Below are positions 1 through 8,405 of a stretch of DNA of 56,717 nt, piece by piece. This DNA comes from an uncultured Clostridia bacterium. Its GTDB lineage: Bacteria > Bacillota > Clostridia > TANB77 > CAG-508. Position 1 is the first letter of the stretch. Every line of letters begins with the position of its first letter. The translations under genes and the position numbers were made by a program. Where the stretch lies: contig CAKPDR010000011.1 of assembly GCA_934149075.1 (NCBI GenBank), forward strand, positions 1-56,717. Reading direction: 5' to 3'. The notes below the pieces were generated by a model. The model searched no databases, was not told where the DNA came from, and saw only the letters and a list, made by a program, of their open reading frames with translations.

Positions 1-87
1 CCAGGAATATTCAAGCAGGCACCCACCTGTCGAAGACAGGTCCTTAAAAATTCAGACAACTTACGGCTAAGGCGGGGGTTGTTTTTT
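1..87 (+). ncRNA. ssrS: 6S RNA, 3' part (cut by window edge)
   Basis: The segment holds a perfect 7-bp hairpin (25-31 with 35-41, GAA loop), then CCTTAAAA, then a TTACGGCTAAGGCGGGG stretch and a T-run. This order resembles the 3' half of bacterial 6S RNA, which has a hairpin, CCTTAAAA, and a TTACAGCC..GGCGGC closing strand in E. coli. 6S RNA binds the housekeeping RNA polymerase holoenzyme and mimics an open promoter. The 5' half lies outside the window, so the closing stem cannot be checked. A SsrS covariance-model hit would confirm it. Confidence 0.55.
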
Positions 88-107
88 TGTGTGTGGATGA
101 AAAAATG

Positions 108-136
108 TTGATTTTTATGTAAATGTATAGTATAAT
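108..136 (+). promoter_or_regulatory. SigA-type promoter of orphan cassette 1
   Basis: TTGATT (108-113), a 17-nt spacer and TATAAT (131-136). The spacer begins TTTATGTAAAT. The same arrangement occurs at 3544-3572 before the paralogous gene. Confidence 0.75.
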
Positions 137-161
137 GTATTGCAGGTATTTTTAGTATACA

Positions 162-186
162 TGTCAAAGACGAAATGGTTTTGACA
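162..186 (+). other. leader hairpin shared with cassette 2
   Basis: TGTCAAAG (162-169) can pair with TTTTGACA (179-186). The equivalent site in cassette 2 (3597-3621) has different bases but keeps the stem: a G-U pair here is G-C there and a U-A pair becomes U-G. Kept pairing despite substitutions suggests a functional RNA structure. Confidence 0.5.
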
Positions 187-278
187 GTTTAAAATGTATA
201 TAAATAAATATACTATTAAAAAAGGAGACAAAAACTATTACTGTTAACAGCATTCAAGAAAGGAAGGAATACATTATA

Positions 279-1406
279 ATGTATGACAGAATCAAAATGA
301 GGAATGAAATGATACAATTCTTAAGCATTAAGCCAAAACACATCTATTGTCCATTTTGCGGAGAATGGCACAAATGGGAAGGAGAAGAGTTGAGGACGTA
401 TACTCAACAAAATCCATATGAATATACATGTCATGATTGTGACTGTGCTATTTATTATGATAAGTATGAGGACTTTGAATTTTGGATTTGTGTAAATTTA
501 CCTAAAAGCTGTAGAACGAGAGTATATCCTTGGAAATCTTCGCTTTCAAGTATTAATTATAAAGTGGAAATTCCAAAATATTTAGGATTAAATAAAATTG
601 AATACGAGGAAGGCATTCCGATAATAAGATTTCCTTTTGAAATTGAAATTCGGAATTATATAAACAAAGAGGGATATTGCCAATGTCAATATCGAAACTC
701 TTGTGACTTAATAAGAAAATGGAAAAATAAAGATTTTGAGGATGTAAAAGAGCATATAGAAATCTACGAGGATTCGGAAGATGATATACCAATGGATAAG
801 AAGGTAGATTATTATGTGAAATTAGAATTTAAACTTGAATTCGATAAAGATGATATTGATGCACTTAAGTCTAAAAATAACCAAGCTAAACAGAATAATG
901 CTACAGGTAAGAAAAAAATCCGTAAAGCTGAAGAAAAAAGTATTGTAAATGAATTCAATGAAAATATTGAAATGGGATTGAACAATGACAACAATATTGC
1001 AAATACAGAGATGGGAATTTCGGTAAAGAAAGGTTCATGTTGGCGGATTTTTAATATGGCAGAAAATACAATCAATGAAGTCAGAAACATACAGATTGAA
1101 AAATTTCCTATTTTCATTTTGCCAACTACAGAATTGGTAAAGGGTGACTTAATTAAATTCAATGGAGAATATTATTATGTCACTAATGTAAGTGATGAAG
1201 ACATTGATGTTATACATGCAAAGTCTGGAAAAATGAAAAAGATTATTTCTAAATTTAAGTGCTATTCAAAGGCTATTGCTCTTAATGCTTCTCAGAATAC
1301 GCAATTGAACCAATTAGTTATGTTTTTTATCTTAAAAGAAGAGTTAGGTGAAAAGAATGATGACATGATGAAAATGCTACTTGAAATGCTAATAAGTAAA
1401 AAATAG
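279..1406 (+). CDS. orphan protein with Cys-rich N-terminus (cassette 1)
   Basis: I do not recognise this 375-aa family. It is a diverged paralogue of the protein at 3629-4639; the shared parts are a GEW motif near the N-terminus, a central cysteine cluster followed by DLI/NLI-(R/K)K, a GI(S/A)VK block, FPIFI(L/I)PT, GDLIK and an F/Y-rich C-terminal segment. Here Cys24, Cys27, Cys51, Cys54 and Cys56 (CPFC...CHDCDC) look like a zinc ribbon; copy 2 has lost most of these. A Lys/Asn-rich linker near residues 195-220 is extra. The start has AGGAAGG 11 nt upstream. The reading frame is open back to 234, and an upstream ATG at 194 matches the N-terminus of copy 2 but is separated by a one-base (+1) frame difference in an A-run (230-234). 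The ORF contains two CGG codons (651, 1044), unlike the core genes. Confidence 0.7.
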   Translation: MYDRIKMRNEMIQFLSIKPKHIYCPFCGEWHKWEGEELRTYTQQNPYEYTCHDCDCAIYYDKYEDFEFWICVNLPKSCRTRVYPWKSSLSSINYKVEIPKYLGLNKIEYEEGIPIIRFPFEIEIRNYINKEGYCQCQYRNSCDLIRKWKNKDFEDVKEHIEIYEDSEDDIPMDKKVDYYVKLEFKLEFDKDDIDALKSKNNQAKQNNATGKKKIRKAEEKSIVNEFNENIEMGLNNDNNIANTEMGISVKKGSCWRIFNMAENTINEVRNIQIEKFPIFILPTTELVKGDLIKFNGEYYYVTNVSDEDIDVIHAKSGKMKKIISKFKCYSKAIALNASQNTQLNQLVMFFILKEELGEKNDDMMKMLLEMLISKK

Positions 1407-1425
1407 TTAAATCTCTATGGGAAGT

Positions 1426-1457
1426 CCTCACAAGATGTAAATCTTGTGGGGATTTTT
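1426..1457 (+). terminator. terminator of cassette 1
   Basis: CCTCACAAGAT (1426-1436) pairs with ATCTTGTGGGG (1441-1451) across a GTAA loop, followed by ATTTTT. A near-identical stem ends cassette 2 at 4660, so the terminator was duplicated with the gene. Confidence 0.8.
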
Positions 1458-1468
1458 CCAAAAAGAAA

Positions 1469-1493
1469 GCCCTAGTAGATTTTCTACTAGGGC
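1469..1493 (-). terminator. terminator of the flotillin gene
   Basis: GCCCTAGTAGA and TCTACTAGGGC form a perfect 11-bp stem with a 3-nt loop. The A-rich run just left of it is the U-tract when read on the minus strand. Confidence 0.75.
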
Positions 1494-1498
1494 AATTG

Positions 1499-3345
1499 TG
1501 TCGGAAAATATATTTAATATTATATTACTTTATTTGTTGTCAGATGCACCTGATGGAGCAATTGAAGTTTTTTCTTCATGATGCAATGCACTAAGTCCAG
1601 AAAGTGCAGAATCAGAAAGCTCCTTTATTTCTGATGCAACAGTACGACCATTAAGTGCCTGATTCTCAGTATTGAGAATCTTCATAAGACCAGGAATCTG
1701 GGAAAGTGTGTCAATTAAGACATTTCCACTTCCACTATTTCCATTTAAACCTGGAATGATACTTCCACCGATATTAACAAATTCGGCATTCTGACCAATA
1801 TTAGCCATGATTTCTGCTGTCTTAGTTGCAATTTGAATTTGTGCTTCTGTTTGAATTTTAAGAGATTCAATTTCGAAGTTAACTTTATCATTAGCTGCAC
1901 GAGCTTCTGCAAGAGCTTTTTCACCTTCGGCCTCAGCAAGTTTCTTTGCTTTAATACCTTCAGCCTCAGCAAGCAGTTTTGCTTTAACACCCTCAGCATC
2001 AGCAAGCAAATCAGCTTTTTTACCGTCAGCTTCAGCTTCAGCTTTTGCTTTTACAACTTCAGCATCAGCATGACCAGTTGCTTTAATTTTTTCGGCTTCA
2101 GCTTCAGCTTTTTTCTTAACTGCGTTCGCATCTCTTTCTGCGACGGCTACACGGGCATCAGCTTTTGTTGTTTCAACATCTGCATCACCTTTTGCTTCTT
2201 CTCGTTTTGCACTAGCTTTACTTTCAGCAACCTTAATTGATGTTTCTGCATCAATTTTTTTCACATTAGCTTCAGCTTCTGCATTGATTTTTAATGTTTC
2301 TTTTTCAGCTTCAGCACGAGTGATTTTTACTTCTCGTTCTTTTTGTGCTGCAAGGTTTGCTTGTTCCTGTTTCATGACTTCAACTTCACCTTTGCGTTGT
2401 TCAACTTCTTGCTGGCGAAGTGTTAGCTGAAGCTCTTTTGCGACCTCAGCATTGGCTTGAGCTGTATCTGTTTCTGTTCGATACTGTGCTTTTTTGATGT
2501 CAGTTTCTTTACGCTTTTCAGATTCAACCTGTTCTGCATCCATTTTGGCAATTTCAGCTTCTCTTCGAGCTTTAGCTTCAGCAATTTCCGCTGATTGTCG
2601 CTCAATAGCAGTTTTTTCACGTGTTTCACGATCAACTTTTGCAGCTTTAATATCTGCTGCTTGCTGCTTATCTGCTGCATCAATAGATGCGATATTTTCG
2701 TAGTACCCATTGTTATCAGATACATCTTGAATGTTAAGTGAAACTAATTCAAGTCCCATCTTGTCCATTTCGTCAGATACATTAGATTCTACTTCTTTTT
2801 TGAATTTTTCTTTATCTGTGAGAATCTGTTCTGGTGTCATTGATGCTACAACGTCACGAACTGCACCCATAAGAGTAAGTTTTACATCATTAATGATACC
2901 TTCTGTACCTCTTTCTTTGAAAGAAATAATTGCTGTTGTAAGTTTATTCTCATCTCTTACATCAGGACGAATTTGTGCAGTCCAATCAGCTACAATTGGT
3001 ACAGCTGTTGATGTCATAATTTCATCTGCAGGAGCTGAAACTGTAATCATGCATAAATCAAAAGTGTCGGCCTTTCTAATAATTGGTATTACAAAGGCAC
3101 CACCGGAAACAATAATTTTCGGCTTTTTGCCACCAGTGATAATAAGTGCTTTATCAATACTTGCAATTTTATACATTGACTTTGCAATGAGTAAAAATGC
3201 TGTAATAATGATTGCAATTATTGCTAAAATAATGACGACTGGAACAACTTTGCTAATAATAGAACTGATCATTTTGAGTCCTCCGTTTAATATGATTTTT
3301 TCAAGTTACAACGATTATTAATATATTTTTATATATTTTCCGACA
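1499..3345. repeat. 15-bp inverted repeats flanking the flotillin gene
   Basis: TGTCGGAAAATATAT at 1499-1513 recurs as its exact reverse complement at 3331-3345. The pair brackets only the flotillin gene and its ribosome binding site; the promoter lies outside. Confidence 0.5.
1530..3272 (-). CDS. flotillin-like SPFH/band-7 membrane scaffold protein
   Basis: This 580-aa protein fits the flotillin/YqiK family, which organises membrane microdomains and signalling complexes. One N-terminal hydrophobic segment (about residues 9-32) is followed by an SPFH/band-7 domain (about 35-210). A long charged Ala/Glu/Lys coiled coil (about 210-490) carries tandem heptad-like AEAEGxKAKxLAEAEG units, typical of the flotillin tail. 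The C-terminus is Gly/Pro/Asn-rich (GGSIIPGLNGNSG). The ATG follows a GGAGG box. It is a single-gene unit with its own promoter (3392-3420) and terminator (1469-1493), lying between the two orphan cassettes. The NfeD-like partner often found beside flotillins is absent. Confidence 0.88.
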   Translation of the reverse strand: MISSIISKVVPVVIILAIIAIIITAFLLIAKSMYKIASIDKALIITGGKKPKIIVSGGAFVIPIIRKADTFDLCMITVSAPADEIMTSTAVPIVADWTAQIRPDVRDENKLTTAIISFKERGTEGIINDVKLTLMGAVRDVVASMTPEQILTDKEKFKKEVESNVSDEMDKMGLELVSLNIQDVSDNNGYYENIASIDAADKQQAADIKAAKVDRETREKTAIERQSAEIAEAKARREAEIAKMDAEQVESEKRKETDIKKAQYRTETDTAQANAEVAKELQLTLRQQEVEQRKGEVEVMKQEQANLAAQKEREVKITRAEAEKETLKINAEAEANVKKIDAETSIKVAESKASAKREEAKGDADVETTKADARVAVAERDANAVKKKAEAEAEKIKATGHADAEVVKAKAEAEADGKKADLLADAEGVKAKLLAEAEGIKAKKLAEAEGEKALAEARAANDKVNFEIESLKIQTEAQIQIATKTAEIMANIGQNAEFVNIGGSIIPGLNGNSGSGNVLIDTLSQIPGLMKILNTENQALNGRTVASEIKELSDSALSGLSALHHEEKTSIAPSGASDNK

Positions 3346-3346
3346 T

Positions 3347-3367
3347 AGAATGAAAACTTTTCATTCT
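3347..3367. promoter_or_regulatory. perfect palindrome in the flotillin leader
   Basis: AGAATGAAAA-C-TTTTCATTCT is a perfect 10-bp-arm palindrome about 25 nt downstream of the flotillin -10 box on the minus strand. It could be a repressor operator or an RNA hairpin. Confidence 0.45.
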
Positions 3368-3391
3368 ACTTATATACTAACAATCTGCAAA

Positions 3392-3420
3392 ATTATACCG
3401 TAATTTACATAAAAAGTCAA
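3392..3420 (-). promoter_or_regulatory. promoter of the flotillin gene
   Basis: On the minus strand: TTGACT (3420-3415), a 17-nt spacer and TATAAT (3397-3392). The spacer begins TTTTATGTAAAT, almost the same as in the promoters of the two flanking orphan genes. Confidence 0.7.
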
Positions 3421-3464
3421 CAAAAATTAAAAACAAAATGAAATTTTTAAAAATTTCAGCATTT

Positions 3465-3527
3465 GGGCAAAAATGTACCGGGTACATTTTGTCCCAGGGT
3501 AAATTTGTACCTGGTACAAAATTTCCC
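3465..3527. repeat. two tandem GTACCNGGTAC palindromes (family A)
   Basis: Two 31-bp near-perfect palindromes, 3465-3495 and 3497-3527, are separated by a single A. Both have the form GGG-(10 nt)-GTACC-N-GGTAC-(7 nt)-CCC. Other members are at 8319-8389, 18150-18180, 33860-33890 and 45356-45428. Confidence 0.85.
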
Positions 3528-3543
3528 TAAATTGGAAAAAATG

Positions 3544-3572
3544 TTGATTTTTATGTAAATTTGCAGTATAAT
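3544..3572 (+). promoter_or_regulatory. SigA-type promoter of orphan cassette 2
   Basis: TTGATT (3544-3549), 17-nt spacer, TATAAT (3567-3572). It is nearly identical to the promoter at 108-136, as is the following 60 nt of leader. Confidence 0.75.
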
Positions 3573-3596
3573 TTATGTAGGTATTTTTTGTATACA

Positions 3597-3621
3597 TGTC
3601 AAAGGCAAAATGACTTTGGCA
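3597..3621 (+). other. leader hairpin, cassette 2
   Basis: TGTCAAAG (3597-3604) pairs with CTTTGGCA (3614-3621), seven nt before the ATG at 3629. It is the counterpart of 162-186. Confidence 0.5.
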
Positions 3622-3628
3622 GTTTAAA

Positions 3629-4639
3629 ATGTATATGAATAAATATACTATTAGGAAAGGAGATAAAACTGTTACTATAAAAGAGCTTAAAGAAAGGATA
3701 GACTATAATATGGATGTAAAAGAAGCTTTAAAATTAACACCAAAGCGGCTGTTTAGCCCAATTACTGGAGAATGGATAGATTTGTATGGTGAAGCATTAG
3801 GGATGATGCCTGTTTATACTCAAATGGGATATACAATTTCTTGCGATGACATTAACATTGATCTTAGTGGTGAATTTGAATGTAAAGTGTATGATATATC
3901 AGAAGAATATCATAAGCAAGGTATTTTTTACAGTTCCCAGAGTTGTGAGAAGATTGAAAAAGAAAACGATAAATACATATTAAAATTTCCTGTATATGCA
4001 AGAATTAGTACATGCCTTGCAGGTATAGAAAGAGAACTGTGCCAAAAAAGAGAATGCCCATATTTGAAACATTGTAATTTAATTAAAAGGATTGAGAAAG
4101 GTGAAGATACTTACCTCAGGTATAATTGTTTTGAGATGGAATTAGAGTACATTATTGAATTCGAAAGGGAAGAGTTAAAGCAAAAGAAAGAAAGAACAAT
4201 ATTAAATTATCTAAAAATGGAAGTAGAATTTGGGCCGAACAAAGATCCAAATTTAAGAAGTACCATTGAGGGAATTGCTGTAAAGAGTGATGGTTGGAAT
4301 TTATTTGATCCTAAGGAAAAAACAATTATAAATGTAGAGGAAACTTTAAATAAGGATATATTCCCTATATTCATTATACCGACTTTGAAATTGGAAGTAG
4401 GTGATTTGATCAAGGATACATGGGATACTGGTGAGTATTTCTTTGTTACGGAAGTCTATAAATCAAATGTAATAACTGTCGCGGCAAAAGATGGTAAAGT
4501 GAAACCTATCAAGCCTTTTCGAGATGCTCGCGACAACGAATATTATGTGAAGTTAACTTCGTTTATGGATTTCCTTGACTTTGGTGGAGACTCCAACATG
4601 ATGAAGCTGATGATGTTTTATTTATTAAAGGATAAGTAA
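3629..4639 (+). CDS. orphan protein, paralogue of 279-1406 (cassette 2)
   Basis: A 336-aa protein of unrecognised family, related to the cassette 1 product through the GEW, C-x4-C-NLI, GIAVK, FPIFIIPT and GDLIK blocks. The N-terminal cysteine pairs of copy 1 are replaced (SPIT for CPFC), so the ribbon-like site is lost while the central C-x4-C is kept. Two starts are possible. The ATG at 3629 has no Shine-Dalgarno sequence and follows the hairpin directly. The ATG at 3710 has AGAAAGGA 11 nt upstream and aligns with the start of copy 1, giving 309 aa. Amino-acid similarity between the copies continues upstream of 3710 and favours the longer form; the ribosome site favours the shorter. Contains one CGG codon (3746). 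Confidence 0.7.
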   Translation: MYMNKYTIRKGDKTVTIKELKERIDYNMDVKEALKLTPKRLFSPITGEWIDLYGEALGMMPVYTQMGYTISCDDINIDLSGEFECKVYDISEEYHKQGIFYSSQSCEKIEKENDKYILKFPVYARISTCLAGIERELCQKRECPYLKHCNLIKRIEKGEDTYLRYNCFEMELEYIIEFEREELKQKKERTILNYLKMEVEFGPNKDPNLRSTIEGIAVKSDGWNLFDPKEKTIINVEETLNKDIFPIFIIPTLKLEVGDLIKDTWDTGEYFFVTEVYKSNVITVAAKDGKVKPIKPFRDARDNEYYVKLTSFMDFLDFGGDSNMMKLMMFYLLKDK

Positions 4640-4659
4640 TAGTTGAAACTCTAAAAAGA

Positions 4660-4690
4660 CCTCACAAGATTTACGTCTTGTGGGGTTTTA
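4660..4690 (+). terminator. terminator of cassette 2
   Basis: CCTCACAAGA (4660-4669) pairs with TCTTGTGGGG (4676-4685), followed by TTTTA. It matches the cassette 1 terminator. Confidence 0.75.
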
Positions 4691-4798
4691 CATATAATTG
4701 TGAAAATATAATTTTTTATTTCAGATATGTTTCAAATCAAGAAAAAATATGATAGAATAGCCAAGAAAAGAAAAATTAAAAATGGAGGAATTAGAAGA

Positions 4799-7700
4799 AT
4801 GTCAGAATTTGTGCACTTGCATATACACAGTGAATTCAGTTTATTAGATGGAGCAAACAGAATAAAAGACTTACCAGTAAGAGCAAAAGAACTAGGAATG
4901 AAAGCAATGGCAATAACAGATCATGGAGTTATGTATGGTGCTATTGACTTTTATAAAGCATGCAAAAAAGAAGGAATAAAACCTATTATAGGATGTGAAG
5001 TATATGTTGCACCACGTTCAAGACTAAATAAAGAACCTAATATTGACAATAGATATAACCATTTAATTTTACTTGCAAAAAATCAGCAAGGTTACCAAAA
5101 CTTAAGTAAATTAGTTTCAATTGGTTTTACAGAAGGATATTATTACAAACCACGTATAGATTTAGAAGTATTAGAAAAATATCATGAAGGCCTAATATGT
5201 TTAAGTGCGTGTCTTGCAGGAGCTGTAAATCAGGCATTGCTAAATGGACAAAATGAAAAAGCAGAAGAGATTGCTTTATGGCATAAAAAAGTTTTTGGAG
5301 AAGATTATTATATAGAAATTCAAAACAATGGAATAAAAGAACAAGTACTAGCAAATCAAAAATTAGTACAACTTGCAAGAAAATTAGATATTCCTTTAGT
5401 AGCTACAAATGATGCACATTATTTAAAAAGAGAAGATGCATATAATCATGAAATTTTGTTATGTATTCAAACTGGAAAAAGAATGAGTGATCCTGATAGA
5501 ATGAAGTTTGATACAGATGAATTATATGTAAAATCACCTGAAGAGATGAGTGAATATTTTTCAGCATTTCAAGATGCAATAGAAAATACAGTAAAAATAG
5601 CAGATAAATGTAATGTTGAATTTGAATTTGGACATACAATATTGCCTAATTATGATGTACCACCAGAATTTCCTACACATTATGATTTTTTGAAGAAACT
5701 TTGTGATGATGGTCTAAGAAAGAGATATGGTGAAAATCCATCAGAAGAAATATTAAAAAGAGCAGAATATGAAATTGGTATAATTAAAAAAATGGGTTAT
5801 GTTGATTATTATTTAATTGTTTGGGACTTTATACATTTTGCAAAAAGTAATGGAATTCCAGTTGGACCTGGAAGAGGTTCAGGTGCTGGTTCAATTTTGG
5901 CATACGCAATTGAAATTACTGATATTGACCCAATGAAATATGGCTTACTTTTTGAAAGATTTTTAAATCCTGAAAGAATAAGTATGCCTGATTTTGATGT
6001 TGACTTTTCAGATGTTGATAGACAAAAAGTAATAGACTATGTTTCAGAAAAATATGGACATGACCATGTTTCTCAGATTATAACATTTGGAACAATGGCT
6101 GCTAAAATGGTAATTAGAGATGTTGCAAGAGTTCTAGACTTTCCATATTCAGAAGCTGACAAAATTGCAAAAATGATTCCAAATGAATTACATATAACTA
6201 TTCCAAAGGCACTAGAACAAAATAAAGAACTAAAAGATTTATATGATAATGATGAATTAATACATAAATTATTAGATATAGCAATGGCATTAGAAGGAAT
6301 GCCAAGACAGGCTTCAACACATGCCTGTGGTGTTGTAATCACAAAAGATCCAGTTGATACATATGTTCCATTATATGTAAGAGACAATCAGATTTCAACA
6401 CAATATATAATGACAACATTAGAAGAACTAGGACTACTAAAAATGGACTTTCTTGGTCTCAGAACTTTAACTGTTATAAAAGACACTATTAACCTTGTAA
6501 AAGAAAATAGAGGAATAGATGTAGAATTTGACCAAGAAATGTCAGACCCAAAAGTATATAAATTGTGGCAAGAAGGAAGTACATCGGGAATATTCCAATT
6601 TGAATCACAAGGAATGACAAACTTCATGAAAGAATTGAAACCAGACTGTTTAGAAGATTTAATAGCCGGTGTTTCATTATATAGACCTGGTCCAATGGAT
6701 CAAATACCAAGATATATCAGAGGAAAACAGAATCCGGGACATAATGAATATACACATCCAAGCTTAGAGCCAATATTAAATGTAACATATGGATGTATGG
6801 TATATCAGGAACAGGTAATGCAAATCGTAAGAGATTTAGCTGGATATTCTCTAGGTAGGGCAGATCTGGTTCGTAGAGCAATGGGAAAGAAAAAGCTTGA
6901 TGTGATGGCAAAAGAAAGAGAAGTATTTATAAATGGTCAAGTTGATGAAAATGGAAACATTGAAGTACCAGGATGTGTAAGAAATGGAATAGACGCAGAA
7001 TCTGCAAATAAAATATTTGACGAGATGGCTGAATTTGCAAAATATGCATTTAATAAATCACATGCTGCGTGTTATGCAGTTGTAGCATATAGAACGGCAT
7101 ATTTAAAAGCATATTATCCAGCTGAATTTATGGCATCAATGCTAAATAGCTATTTAGGAAATTTAGACAAAGTTCCTGATTATATAGATGAGTGCAAAAA
7201 GCTTGGAATTGAAATATTGAAACCAGAAATAAATAAAAGTTATTCAAGATTCACAGTTGAATCGGGAAAAATACGTTTTGGATTAGGAAGTATTAAAAAT
7301 GTTGGATTACAACCAGTTGCAAATATAATCAAAGAAAGAGATGCAAATGGATCTTTTACAAGTTTTACAGATTTTTGTGAAAGAATGGCAGGAGAAGCTG
7401 TAAACAAAAAATGTATAGAAAGTTTAATAAAAGCTGGAACATTTGGAGAATTTCCAGAAACAAGAGCAACATTACTTGCGTCATTTGAAACAATTATAGA
7501 TACAATTCAATCCTATAATAAAAAAGGTATGGATGGACAAGTAACGATGTTTGATTTAGGAAGTTCATCAGACTTAACATCAGAAGCGGAAAATAACTTA
7601 GAAGAAATTAAATACAATTTTTCAGAGCAACCAGAACTGAACGAAAAAGAACTATTATCAATGGAAAAAGAGATGCTTGGAATTTATGTTTCGGGACATC

Positions 7701-8314
7701 CTTTACAAAAAATAAGAGAACAGATAATTGCGAGTACAAATATATCATCTATGCAAATGAAGGATATTGATGAAATAAATAGTATAGGAGCTGATGGAGA
7801 TAAATCAGATGTAAGAGTAGAAGAAGTTGCAAAATTTACTGATGGACAGGAAGTTAGGATTGCAGGAATAATTACGTCTGTAAAAAAGAAATATACAAAA
7901 AACAATAAAATTATGGCTTTTATAAGTATAGAAGATTTATATGGATCAGCAGAAATTATAGTATTTGAGCCAACTTATCTAAAAGCTCAAGATGTTTTGG
8001 TAGAAGAAAATGTTGTTCTGATTAGTGGTAGACTTAGTATTAGAGAAGATGATGAAACAAAGATTGTAGCAAATAGGATAGAAAATTTTGGAGCATCGAA
8101 ACCAAAAATGTTAACATTAAATATAACAAATACTACTGAAGAACAAAAAGCAAAACTAAGAGGAGCTATAAAATTTTTTGGAGGAGAACAAAATAATATA
8201 AGTGTAGTGATTAAGATTGGTGATGATTTAAAATCTTGTGGTGCAATTTATTTGAATGAAGAAATTCTGAAGGTTTTTGAGGAAATTGTTGGAAAAGAAA
8301 ATTGTATTATATAA
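4799..8314 (+). CDS. dnaE: DNA polymerase III subunit alpha
   Basis: The 1171-aa replicative C-family polymerase. It opens with a PHP domain (HLHIHSEFSLLDGANRIKDL near residue 6), then the palm with the catalytic PDFDVDF motif (about residues 397-403), the GPGRGSGAGS and RPGPMDQIPRYI motifs, a helix-hairpin-helix region, and a C-terminal OB fold (AGIITSVKKKYTKNNKIM). Length is normal for DnaE1. The frame is open to 4727, but the ATG at 4799 has GGAGG ten nt upstream and starts at the family N-terminus (MSEFVHLH), so I chose it. The stop is four nt before the palindromes at 8319, which fill the gap to convergent mgtA. Confidence 0.97.
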   Translation: MSEFVHLHIHSEFSLLDGANRIKDLPVRAKELGMKAMAITDHGVMYGAIDFYKACKKEGIKPIIGCEVYVAPRSRLNKEPNIDNRYNHLILLAKNQQGYQNLSKLVSIGFTEGYYYKPRIDLEVLEKYHEGLICLSACLAGAVNQALLNGQNEKAEEIALWHKKVFGEDYYIEIQNNGIKEQVLANQKLVQLARKLDIPLVATNDAHYLKREDAYNHEILLCIQTGKRMSDPDRMKFDTDELYVKSPEEMSEYFSAFQDAIENTVKIADKCNVEFEFGHTILPNYDVPPEFPTHYDFLKKLCDDGLRKRYGENPSEEILKRAEYEIGIIKKMGYVDYYLIVWDFIHFAKSNGIPVGPGRGSGAGSILAYAIEITDIDPMKYGLLFERFLNPERISMPDFDVDFSDVDRQKVIDYVSEKYGHDHVSQIITFGTMAAKMVIRDVARVLDFPYSEADKIAKMIPNELHITIPKALEQNKELKDLYDNDELIHKLLDIAMALEGMPRQASTHACGVVITKDPVDTYVPLYVRDNQISTQYIMTTLEELGLLKMDFLGLRTLTVIKDTINLVKENRGIDVEFDQEMSDPKVYKLWQEGSTSGIFQFESQGMTNFMKELKPDCLEDLIAGVSLYRPGPMDQIPRYIRGKQNPGHNEYTHPSLEPILNVTYGCMVYQEQVMQIVRDLAGYSLGRADLVRRAMGKKKLDVMAKEREVFINGQVDENGNIEVPGCVRNGIDAESANKIFDEMAEFAKYAFNKSHAACYAVVAYRTAYLKAYYPAEFMASMLNSYLGNLDKVPDYIDECKKLGIEILKPEINKSYSRFTVESGKIRFGLGSIKNVGLQPVANIIKERDANGSFTSFTDFCERMAGEAVNKKCIESLIKAGTFGEFPETRATLLASFETIIDTIQSYNKKGMDGQVTMFDLGSSSDLTSEAENNLEEIKYNFSEQPELNEKELLSMEKEMLGIYVSGHPLQKIREQIIASTNISSMQMKDIDEINSIGADGDKSDVRVEEVAKFTDGQEVRIAGIITSVKKKYTKNNKIMAFISIEDLYGSAEIIVFEPTYLKAQDVLVEENVVLISGRLSIREDDETKIVANRIENFGASKPKMLTLNITNTTEEQKAKLRGAIKFFGGEQNNISVVIKIGDDLKSCGAIYLNEEILKVFEEIVGKENCII

Positions 8315-8318
8315 AAAC

Positions 8319-8400
8319 GGGACAAAATGTACCCGGTACAAAATGTCCCAAAAAGAATGGGCAAAAATGTACCGGGTACAAAATTGCCCGGTACAAAATT
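8319..8400. repeat. family A palindromes filling the dnaE/mgtA gap
   Basis: Two 31-bp palindromes (8319-8349 and 8359-8389) flank AAAAAGAAT, followed by a half copy sharing the last CCC (CCCGGTACAAAATTTC). Together they occupy nearly the whole 91-bp gap between two convergent stop codons. No T-rich terminator is visible, so these hairpins may serve as bidirectional transcript ends. Confidence 0.85.
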
Positions 8401-8405
8401 TCAGC

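Noticed and set aside
1833..2240. 135-aa Phe/Cys/Ser-rich open frame opposite the flotillin coiled coil
   Set aside because: It is the shadow of the repetitive Ala/Glu/Lys codons; no start signal and no plausible protein.
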